A DNA stretch of 64,000 nt from Siderastrea siderea (Eukaryota; Cnidaria; Anthozoa; Scleractinia; Rhizangiidae): the NCBI GenBank assembly GCA_964030785.1, contig OZ034968.1, positions 64,931,899 to 64,995,898 on the forward strand, given 5' to 3'. A program made the position numbers and the translations under genes. Of this stretch, positions 38,701-48,914 are shown in pieces. Each line of letters opens with the position of its first letter. Positions within the stretch are counted from its first letter, which is position 1. A model generated the notes under the pieces. That model saw only the letters and a list, made by a program, of their open reading frames with translations. It did not search any database and was not told the origin of the DNA.

Positions 38701-41700
38701 AAAGTGATCTTAATACTTTGAAGTGCCAATGTTTATTAATTTAATTAATTAAGTTTTAGATTTTCTGCTGTTTGAAATTTGAGTTCTTTGAATTTAACTT
38801 AGGTGAAATTTGATGAGGCAAATGAAGTTATGAAATATGACCCTGAAAGATTCAAAGCCTTGGTTCAAGAAAGGTGAGGACCAAATTTTAACATAGGTTA
38901 TTAACTAAAAGATTTCTATCCTATATTAAAATTCTACTGGTAATAAGTGACAACAGGCTTTTTGTATTGCAGCTTACGTCGTCAGGTTGCAGCCATCAAT
39001 AAACTGACAGCACGTGGAATGTTCTTTTGGGATTATGGAAATGCATTTCTTCTTGAGGCCAGTCGTGCCGGTGACAATTAATATTAATATTTAATTTATG
39101 CCTGTTGTGTATTTACTGTAAGTAAATAAGTAATGTTGGATTTTCTGGTTACTAGATAAGTGTTTTGTAATAAATAACACTTCCTAGTTATCTGCATTGT
39201 AATATTAAAAATTATTTTAGTAAGCTTAAATAAAGTTATTCATTTCAAAATATATTAACTAGTGTAAAAATTTGCAACATGAATTTTTTACAAATTAATT
39301 CTACGATTTTTTTTTTGTAATATCAGATCAGGCGACAATACACATCATTCAGAGGAAAAACTTCTTCAAAGTAGTTGTGTACAGTGTAAATAATGAAAAG
39401 TTGTTATAATCAGTTTTTATGTTTTAAGGTGCTGATGTCTGCAAAGAGGGTGCACCCCTTGGAGTGTTTCGTTATCCATCCTATGTACAAGATATTATGG
39501 GGTATGTGATATGGCTTATTAATGTATGTGTTAACGGCTTTTTAATTTTTTAGCTTTTATTGGAGGAATTATAGAAGCAGATTTATTAATAAAAAAAGAA
39601 AGAGAGATGATAACAGCTCAACAAAGAGGTCATTGAATGGCTACAGTCTGCAGTTAATGTTTGCTACTTGTGGCATCTTGTGACTGTCATATGGGACTTG
39701 AAGCAGTTCAGATTGTAAATTATTGGGAAAAAAACCTAAGTGGAATTTAAGGTAAAATTAGAGTTTTTGTGGAACAGTACACTATTAACTGTATTGGCTG
39801 CCTATATATATGGTGTAAATACATATAAAACAGAGTTTTGTTTATTTTCTTTGTAGAGATATCTTTTCAATGGGCTTTGGACCATTTCGGTAAGTGTTTC
39901 TTTCCTTTTTATTCTTTTTTTTGCACACTTGAAAACCTATTTCGTTTTACTAATTTTCTTCTTTTAGAAGATTTAGGCCAATGATCACCACCGTGATCAT
40001 TGGCCTAAATCTTGTTTTCAAGTATTCAGATGCAATTAATGCCTAGAAAATATTCATTCTACTCCTTGCAAGTCCTGATAATAAAGGTTGGACCATAGTT
40101 TTATTGGCCAATTTAAAACCCTGGAACTAATAATAGGTGAACATGGGACGTGACATGTGTTTTGTTGCTATTATTTTGTCTTTGTACATATAGGTGGGTC
40201 TGCACATCCGGTCTTGCTGCTGATCTTGCAACAACTGATGAAATTGCCAAAAAAGTATTGGAGCAGATCATGGAGGAAGGATGTAAGTGTACAATCTTAA
40301 TTTTTCTTTATTATCCTTCACTTCCCATCTCCATCTTCTATTTTGCCACTTCCATTTACCCTCCCTCTTGTGTTTCTTTCGTGTCCCTCCACTAGGTGCA
40401 TTATCAACCATGGGTAAGGATACTCTGACTTTTAATTCTGTTCTGAAACCTTTCAGGTGAACCTTTTGAAGTATTTTCCTGTGAACATAGGAATTTCAGT
40501 TTGAAGTTCAGCACGCTAAAACAGGGCTAACATGAGGCTATTCTCAGTATGTTTCCAGGGTCCTAACTATTGTAATTCAGCTTGATGCTGCATAATCTTC
40601 GGCTTCTGTTGGGGTCCTGAAGGGAAGGGGGAAGGGAGGTCTTTTGAGCCCTGGAGCCCTGAAAGTTTTGTCATGGAGCCTGGAGCCCAAAGCCTTTCTC
40701 TACCTAGAGTCCAGACAGAAATGATGATTCTGGCTAATTGGAGCCCGGTGGATTGAATTAGTGATGGAACCCCAGAGCCCCGAGTTTTCTGTCTTGGAGC
40801 CCTGCATTTTTTTAGGCTGGAGCCCTGGAACCCTAAACCTCTTTGGGACCCTGATTTATGATTAAATAATTTTTCCACCCCTAATTCTTCATTTTACTTT
40901 GAGGCTATAGCCATATTATTGTAATTGCTCATGCGTTTATTTTCTATCAGGTTAATGACTAATGTAATTTTGTACTCCATCAGGAAGCCCATAGCCTTTT
41001 GGATGATTTTAGGCTTCCTCGCCACAGTAATCTTAATTTATTTTTCCACATTTTGCTATATTTACTCGTACTTGTGTGATGAATCAAACTGAATGAATTT
41101 TGAAATGGAAACGGTGATATCATTGTCCTATGATGGACAGATCAGTGCTCTGTTGTCAAGCTCAGATCACTGAGTTATTTACTTTAAATTGTTCTTATAT
41201 GTTTTGTAGTACCAGCGGAAGTGAAGGCCCAATATGAGGACAACATTAGATGGATTGAAGAGGCACAACAGCATCATTTGGTGAGAATTTTTTGCTTATC
41301 AATCCGTGCTTCATTCCATCATTTAACCTTTACTTTCGAAGACTTCTTGAGAGAAGTCCTCGACGAATTCGAGACAAAGTCCTTTCGATATAAGGAGTTT
41401 CGATACAAATTGACGTCGTTTCGATACATATCGAAACGACTTAGGTTGTAGCGAAACGACTTGTACCGAAACCACCGGAATACCGTTAAAAAATTAGGTT
41501 TAGGGTGCTAAAGGAGAGAACCACGTTTTACCTGTTTTAATAGAATGGGTTTAAAATGTAGAATTACTGTCCTATAAATCAATACAAAGAACGGTGATTG
41601 CCCTCATACTTGATAATAATCCAGCAAAATGATGTGTTCGTCGCAAACTTGAGAGTTTTCAGCTACACTTGCAATCATTTGACCTGGACTCCTTCTCCGC

Positions 41701-44700
41701 TAAAGTCTTGCCATGTCAACAAGATTGCATCATGCGCTGGTAGTATGAGTCGATTTAAAGAGGAGTATAGTTTGGTCTTGTTTACGTTAAGGACTTAAGT
41801 CTTATCAAGACTGACAATATTATTTTTCCCGGCAAAACGGTATCTAGCGCCATCGAAGAAATTTAACAGGACTTGGAGGAGGCGAGTGACAAGAAAACAA
41901 AGTCGTAAAGCTACACACACAAAAAGAGCAACAACAACGACAACTCAGGGAAGAACACTTACCAGTAACAGAACTTGACCTTACACTGTAAGGACGGACC
42001 ACGAATGAACTCGGACAACAATGTAGTAGTCGAAGTATAGTCTAACTAACTTGATTAGTATATTACAATGCAGGGTGACAGATTAAAAGAAACAACTTAC
42101 CTAACCTTTTTGAGCCACCCGGTGTGCAGGATTGACATCTGACAACAAAACACTGAAAACACCTGGGTAAAACCGTAAAAACGACTCGTAAATCATAAGT
42201 CTAAACGATCACATGGTTTTGAATGGAACACATTTAGGTCACGTGACTAAAATTGGCGCGAAACAACAGCTCACGCCTCCCAGGCCCGAAGTGGAAAAAA
42301 ATTCACATTGGTCAATTTTTTTTCGTCAAAACCGGCTGGAATACCGCAATATTTAAAATGGACAAAAGCCGCAGATCTTAGGATGTAGGTGATATTTTGT
42401 AAATCCCTTCAAAGCGTCAGTTTCTCGACTAATTATAGCTGGTGATAACTAATCAAAAATAAGATCGAAAATGGGTCAAAATGACGATCGAAAATGTTCA
42501 CGACCGAAAGGGAAGATGGTGTCATTCCGAAACAATGAAGAGACTCTTCATTGATTCAACACACTAAATCTCGAATTCTGTAAAAGAGAAAGGTAACAAA
42601 ACAATTATCCGGCACAAATCGCTCCTATATTGCTCCCAATTTTTTTCCTGATAGGCAAGTCTTACATGTTTTAAGATTTGTTTAATTAAGCTCAATTTTC
42701 GACGATGGAAAGAATCAAGAGGAGTTGAACTCACCGATTCTGAACAGCTTTAGCTCACATTTTGCTTCGCATATATTTACACTGAATCGAAATTCCCACT
42801 CCGTTCTTTTTTGTTGAAAGTTTTTAGAGTTTTGTATCTTTCACACGTGCAAAAAGGCAATTGTGTGGTTGTAAAATAATATTTGTTTCGCGGTCAATTA
42901 CAACTTTTTTCAACCGAGAGCTAGTTAATCGAGAAATAACTCTGTTTTCAGGAACGCCTTTTTTCCCTGGATTAGTTATTTTCGGGATAAGGAAGAACCG
43001 GGGCCAGGATTACAAGGATGGGAGTGGATTCAGATGGGATTTGAGTCTTTTTCTTTGCTCTCGTCGCTGTTGGCGATCCTTTCTCCCTGTTTCAATGTAA
43101 TGAAGCAAGCTTTAGGCAATTCCTGGCCATACTTAAGAATGACACGATATCAGCCGAATACTGTCCTTTTACGTTGTAAGAGTGGAATAAACGCTAATGC
43201 AGTCCTTTTTTTCTTGTTTGAAGGTGGTTGGTTCCCAGGCTCGTATTTTGTACGCAGATCAGCGTGGACGGGTGGGTGTCGCAGAAGCGTTCAATAAAGC
43301 CATCAGTGACAAACGATTACTGGTAAGTATTGTTACCTTACAACTTATTACATTGCCACGTTATGGAAGTGTGCAGGAGTCAGTTACTATACTATGCCTC
43401 TGTTTACTTACAGTTGGGTCGTTATGGTAATAAGTTAATAAACTATGCCTTTATTTTCCCAGGGTTGTGTCGTTATCAGTCGTGACCATCATGATGTCTC
43501 TGGCACAGACAGGTAAAACGCTGTTACACCTCTACTAAATTAGAGTAGTGCGTCACAGAGCGTCACAAAGAACGCAAAAAGTGACAACAGTATAGACTTG
43601 CTATAGAACAACATTGCAATAGTTTTGACAATTAGGGTGGACGACAGACCTGTCAATAGACTTGGAGCACCACCCATAAATATCCGTCGGTTACCAGTGT
43701 GGGCACGTCACGAAAAAATACGTGACCTAATTTGGCATGTCTGTTTCGTCATCGAACATTTGAGATTTGAATCTGCGTTAGGGGGACTTTGACACCCCAG
43801 ACTGTTGCACAGAAACGAGTTTGTTTTACGAAATGTTTTCCAATGGATTATAAATATTTAAACACTAAAAAGATTTACACCACAACAGTTAAGCACACTA
43901 TCACAACAACTTCCGAACAACAGCAAACAACTTATTTTGACCGCCAAAAGTCACGTACGGGCCTGTCAAACTTCCAGGGCGGGTTATTTAAACACGGGTA
44001 ATTAATAAAACTGTGGTCTGAAGCGGTCTTAGCATGGCCAACCCGAATGTGTAAGCGTTGTTTACTGAGTAGTGTAAAGAAAGTTTGAAGCCCCGACAAG
44101 AAAACATTTATCTCCTTAAAATGACCCACATGGGGGTTCATGGTCTTAAACTGCGGTCAAAGTTAGGCCGCTGTAAAAATTGGCCCTTTGGTTTGATAAC
44201 GTAACATGTCACGTTTCATTAGGTCGTGTTTTTCGTGACTTGTCCACGCTTAGATGCAACCGGTCATTAGACTTGTGTCATGCGCTCGCATTCTGCAGGT
44301 TAATCCGTATTCTCCCTTTGTTTTTCAGCCCATTCCGTGAGACTTCGAACATTTACGATGGGTCAAGTTTCTGTGCAGGTTGGTACCTAACGATGGGATA
44401 ATGATTTTCGTGACAGAAAACGGACAGGAAAAGCTAACAAACACGCACTAACTGATGGCGTGGCTAAAATGGAAGAAATTTCTGCGTAAGCAAATGTTTC
44501 TCCGTTAAGACACACCAAAAGTCTGTTTCGGAAGCAAAACTCAGTTCTCGGAAACAAAAAATGTTTTTTGAATCGAGTCAAAAACGTCAATGTTGTTTCC
44601 CTAATTGAAACTTTTGATTCCGAAACTCGTTTCCCAGTTTAACCACATAGAAGAAACAATGTAAGAAAGTGAGGGGCCAATAATCCTTTATTTTGACGGC

Positions 44701-46367
44701 CTCACTGATTGAATCAGTAATGACTTGAATTGTGCAGGATATTAAACGTATCGATTCAAAACTTACCTAAGCTTATCACATAGGTATTTTTTTTTACTCC
44801 AGACATGGCTGTTCAAAACGTTATTGGTGATGCTTTCCGTGGAGCAACTTGGGTGGCACTTCATAATGGCGGTGGGGTCGGTTGGTAAGTTGTACAGCAC
44901 CACTTTACTCATTTAACCGTTAAACTTCCAAGAGGAGTCGTGTTCTTATTTGCCATATTACACAAAAATATCTTCAGCCGAAAATACTGCTTAATAGCTT
45001 TTGTGTGAGAGAATACATTTGAGGGTTTCGTTCACAGAATGTTTTTCTTTCTATTTTGTTTTGATTGAAATGTGTACAGAATGACGTAAACCTAATAACC
45101 ATTAAAATATCTTTACTTAAACGCTTTTTTCCAGTTGTCTTCGGAAGACTTATGACCAATAAAACTCTGAACTAAAATTGTTTTCAATCTGTACTTCCAA
45201 ATAAAAATGTCAAACGCAACCAGCGTGTCGTCCTGAAGCGTCATACCTGGGATATACTCGACTTCAGGCACAAAAATTGAAACTTTCAGTTGCAACATTG
45301 TTTTCAAACGGCGTTACTCTAAAAGATTTATTTTAATTCACGTCTTAACAATAGCGCTACTTTTTCCATTTTACAGGGGTGAAGTTGTTAATGGAGGCTT
45401 TGGTCTTGTGTTAGATGGATCTCAAGTGAGTCTTTTTTTTAAATCTTAAATTGTACTCTCTCAGCTTCCTATCAACGCAGTTACTCCCGTTAGCTACAGT
45501 ACAGTTGCAGTGATGCTATTTTTGTACAGTTTTAATTGTTGCCTTTGCCGGTCAAATAAGGAAATCCGCAACACAACCAGGCTTATATGTGATGTTAATA
45601 GTTAGTTCTAGTTTTAACTATCGTGAACTACTCATCATTTTTTTCTCTTTTTTTTCCCCCCTTGTTAGGAAGCCGGTGACAGAGCTCGTATGATGCTATC
45701 CTGGGATGTTAATAACGGGGTAAGACTATCCTTCACATTTCAGTTGTCTTAACTACTTTCTCAAGCAGGAGACTGAAGCGCTGTGAGGCGCTGACACAGG
45801 AACTTTTCAATGGTAGTTTAAGGCTATTTTAACAATGGGTGGGGAGTGGGGGAAGAGGGAGGTTCACTGGCCCCCCCGTTAAAGAATGACGGAAGGTTAT
45901 GTGGAGTAAATTGACTGTGGCGGAACCAGACACGATGTAACAGAGAAAGTTGTTAATGCTGTAACTGACCTCTGTTCTGTTGATATCAGTGCGAGATTTT
46001 TTATCCCATAGCGAGTCCTCAAAAACTCGCGCATTTTCCCGCCCGTTCAACTTATGCCCCGTTCACACCAAATAAACAAGTGTACGTAAACGAAGTTCAA
46101 TCAAACACTATTTAAACACGCGTGATCTTGGTGTAAACGTAACATAACTGGCTAGTATGACTTTTGGAATTTTGAAACAGTCGTTTACAATTTAATTCTA
46201 ATTGAACTGTCACTATTGTATTTCAGGTTGCTCGTCGTTGCTGGGCAGGGAACGTCCATGCCAAAAATGCCATTTGCAAAGCAATGGAAGAGAATCCCTT
46301 GCTGAAAGTTACAATCCCTTCTCACGTGGAAGACCTGACCCTGTTAGACAACGCTTTAAAGCCATGA
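29783..46367 (+). CDS. UROC1: Urocanate hydratase (urocanase), complete 25-exon gene, 676 aa
   Basis: The enzyme hydrates urocanate to imidazolone propionate with bound NAD+, the second step of histidine degradation. Exons: 29783-29908, 30776-30906, 32094-32187, 32703-32762, 33157-33285, 34575-34703, 35161-35217, 36026-36112, 36727-36764, 37162-37212, 37628-37690, 38148-38256, 38803-38873, 38973-39070, 39429-39501, 39857-39889, 40194-40282, 41210-41280, 43224-43322, 43463-43512, 44329-44378, 44803-44884, 45377-45425, 45669-45719, 46227-46367. All junctions are AG/GT and the frame is unbroken; the 2031-nt total equals the usual animal length (human 676 aa). Recognisable blocks are NALRYFPH, YGHIYMYRFRPHIEMRAYP, VTYGGNGQVFSNWAQ, SGHPQGLFPSSPSAPR, the NAD-binding VTSGLGGMSGAQ at about 245-256, SDQTSLHNPFNGGYYP, FWDYGNAFLLEA, SRDHHDVSGTD, RETSNIYDGSSFCADMAVQN and WGEVVNGGFGLVLDG. 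It lies head-to-head with HAL. Confidence 0.97.
36890..37065 (+). mobile_element. tRNA-derived SINE in UROC1 intron 9
   Basis: An A-box TAGCCAAGTGG (36900-36910) and a B-box GGTTCAAGTCC (36944-36954) begin a unit that continues GGGGTTGTTTCTTAGTGGTC, AGAACCAGGATTGTAATAAG and CCAACTGGTTTACCTCCTGC. This head-plus-body order resembles a common cnidarian tRNA-SINE type (from memory). It ends in AT-rich sequence. Confidence 0.65.
39968..40013. repeat. Perfect 46-bp hairpin in UROC1 intron 16
   Basis: Two exact 21-bp arms (AAGATTTAGGCCAATGATCAC and its complement) flank a 4-base loop CACC. Such an exact hairpin with no flanking relatives may be a recent inverted duplication or a tiny MITE core. Confidence 0.9.
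40600..40862. repeat. GGAGCCCTGGA-type minisatellite in UROC1 intron 17
   Basis: Units such as GAGCCCTGGAGCCC, TGGAGCCTGGAGCCC, TTGGAGCCC and CTGGAGCCCTGGAACCC recur at roughly 20-40-base spacing. The composition matches the array in HAL intron 20 near 11.3-11.5 kb. Confidence 0.65.
41281..43223. other. UROC1 intron 18, repeat-bearing, no exon seen
   Basis: This is a 1.9-kb intron. Near its start TTTCGATA-type units recur and include a perfect 26-bp palindrome (41415-41440, GTCGTTTCGATA-CA-TATCGAAACGAC). No coding exon or transposon ends are recognised in the rest. Confidence 0.6.
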
Positions 46368-46878
46368 CCAAGAATCCTTTTGCATTACGACGAGAGAATC
46401 TGGACAATGGAACCAAACATGCGCAAAGCTAGGGGTTGTTTTGAAAAATGTTCGGGCGGGTAAATGTTTCGTGTTGACTCGTGCAGAGATTGGTTAAACG
46501 CAAACTTGGCTTTTAAAATTTGTCAGGCAGTTTGTTTGGGCGGACTTAATCTCAGTGGGTTAGAAGGCTCATACTCGGTTTTGAAAAAAAAAATCCATAA
46601 TTTATTGTATTACTTTGTAAAACAGTTATGAACTTAGTTACAGTAAAACACAAGAAAGGGCAGATTTTTACGGTGTTACTGTAAGACTGACTGTCTTTTT
46701 ACCAGGTTTTAGCTGAACCTTTTGCCATTATAGCTTATAAATCAGTTATTTTTACGAAACTTATTTACAACGTGACACGATATCGATCCGTCTTCAAAGT
46801 TGGTTTTGAGAGCTGACTGCCTGTTAGTAGAGAGCCAGTCGGGGCTCCCGCTTTCTCGTATACAATATCCGTTTTTTT

Positions 46879-46920
<42 letters not shown>

Positions 46921-48022
46921 TTATTTATTTTTTTGGCGTGAAACGCGTTTATTTGCAACATGGTACGCGTTAGAAATGCGACAAGTAGATCCACCCAATG
47001 ATAAATGTGATAAATGGCATCCCCTATACGCGTACCCCAGTTGGGATGCAAACAAACAAGCTGTCGCATATTAGAGCATGGTAGCAGTTGTGATCTTTGC
47101 CTTTAAAAATATTGTGAACAATGCCTCCAGCTGCGGTTTAACAAAAATAAACAAACACGGACGTGAATTGTTTTGTCTTCTTTGAATCTATCTTCCTTCT
47201 TAGTTCTGAAGAAAGGTTTTTTTTTTGGACAGTTGCAGTGTCAACTCGTGACTGTGCAATATAATGGGTGTTAATCTGTTTGATTAGCACAGTGGGTCTT
47301 TTTGATGTGGCTCTGAAGAAAGTGGGGAATTAAGGATTTGATGGAATCTGTCCATGACGCAGTCCGAAAGTCTACTACCTTAGAGCAGTTATCAAATGAG
47401 TGTGGAAAGTAATGTTGTGTTGGCTTTGGTTTTGCTTTACTTCGCTCTCTGATTGGATAAAAAAGTTCACTACACTTTCTCGACCAATGAGAAGTTAAAC
47501 TAAACCCAATCGTTACTTGTTCGTACGCGTTTTCCCGCGCTTGACGCTTATTACTTGTATTTGCTTCAATTTCTAATTGGTTCATTTTGTGTTGTTCCTG
47601 TTGTAATTGGTTAGAGTGATTACTTTGGTTTGGTTTTACGACACACTTGAAAATCGCTCTCTCGATTAATTAATTAATTAATTGATACTCTGAACTCTAA
47701 CTCGATATACGACATAACAAAACAAAGCATCAGTGGTTAAATAAAAAAGTTCCAACAGAAATTCAAACTTTCTCAATCATTTAAGCCATTCAGCATCTTT
47801 TCTATTCGGAGTTAATTCCAGTTACAATACAAATGCACCCCTTCATCAGGCGAATAAATTCCCCTCAAGCGACTAAATTAATCGGCTCTAGAAAAACATA
47901 AGAGTGCGGAATTCCATGTGGACGTTAAGGAGGGGGGGGGGGGGGGTGGGGGAGGATTCTGACCTTAACGTCCAGTGGACGTTAAGCGGGGAACTTTTGA
48001 ATATGTCGCCTGTCCCTAGGAA
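46368..48022. other. Intergenic sequence downstream of UROC1
   Basis: The start should be the UROC1 3' UTR; an AATAAA lies near 47145. A (TTA)n microsatellite covers about 46880-46922. From about 47260 to 47720 the sequence (CAATGAGAAGTTAAAC, TTTCTAATTGGTTC, TTTGGTTTTACGACACAC) has the look of an interspersed repeat. A G-run with flanking GGACGTTAAG/CTTAACGTCC inverted copies sits at 47918-47980. No gene is recognised. Confidence 0.55.
46880..46922. repeat. (TTA)n microsatellite
   Basis: The stretch is an uninterrupted run of about 14 TTA units followed by T-rich sequence. Confidence 0.95.
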
Positions 48023-48280
48023 ATGCCAGGTTCAAAAATGGCTGAAACTGACAAGAAACAGTTCGATAAAGAAATATCAGCTTTGGTTAAAGGTGTGAGG
48101 GAGATGAGTGAAAGTTTCCGATCTGCTGTCGATGAAATACGTACCCCAGTACAGCTGGTTACCTGGATAAAGTATAGAAGGACTGTAGGCTGAGCGTCCG
48201 CTGTTGGTAGCGGGACCGCTATAGTGGGAGACCTGTTCACTTGACAACTGATCGGCGCATTGCCACAGTTCTAACAGCCT
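48023..48280 (+). pseudogene. Broken apolipoprotein-L-like copy
   Basis: The start of this stretch aligns with the first third of the intact ApoL-like gene at 51.6 kb. Both start with ATG-C-AGGTTCA, then share CAGTTCGATAAAGAAATATC, GTGTGAGGGAGATGA-like sequence, TCTGCTGTCGATGAAATACG and GTTGGTAGCGGGACCG. Relative to that gene it has an early frame loss, an in-frame TGA near 48192 and further stops. The match ends near 48280, just where an inverted-repeat element appears to begin. It was probably produced by local duplication and then decayed. Confidence 0.8.
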
Positions 48281-48914
48281 CATGCACACGAGCAAATTTT
48301 CTATGACAAGTTTTCTTTGGCAAATGATTTGAGCGTGTACATTGATGAACAAATTTTCTTTGACAGATCTCCTTGTTTGTGTGCTGGCAATGGCTTTTGG
48401 ACAGCGGAACAGCAAGCGCGCAATTCAAGGAGATAAAGGCGGAAACCTGCCCAAAGTAAGTGAAAAATGTTACCAAAAATAAAAGGCTCATTTTTCAAGT
48501 AAAGGCAAGTTAAATTATATCGTAGCTCGGTAGCAGTAGTTTTATTGCGACCTAAAGCTGAAAATGCGGAGCAGGAAAAAATACCGGCCGCATGGACCAT
48601 GAAAAATGGAGGCTCGTTGTGATAAAATGCTTCCAGAAGCATAGAAATTGTCTGAAATGGCTAAATCACTCGGTTAGGCCCGATAAAAGCTCCAAAAAAC
48701 GCGCGGGCGAAGGATCCTTGAACTAATTTTCCATAAATCTTTGACAAATTTCCTTGACGATCCATCTACAAGTTTAGAGCAAATTTCACATCTGACAAAG
48801 TTTCTTTGACTAGGTTTTAGTTGGTAATATGAAAAGTTGACAAATCTCATCTACACGAGCAAACGTTTGTCATAGAATATTTGTCAAAGCGAACTTGCTT
48901 GTCTGCATGGGGCT
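48281..48914. mobile_element. Candidate ~0.63-kb MITE interrupting the ApoL-like pseudogene
   Basis: The left end CATGCACACGAGCAAATTTT is matched in inverted form by the right end (CATGCAGACAAGCAAGTTCG when reversed), with TTTGACAA/CTATGACA following in each. Internal copies of TTTGACAAATTT-type words recur at about 48350 and 48740-48810. No target duplication was identified. The pseudogene's homology stops at the left end. Confidence 0.5.
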
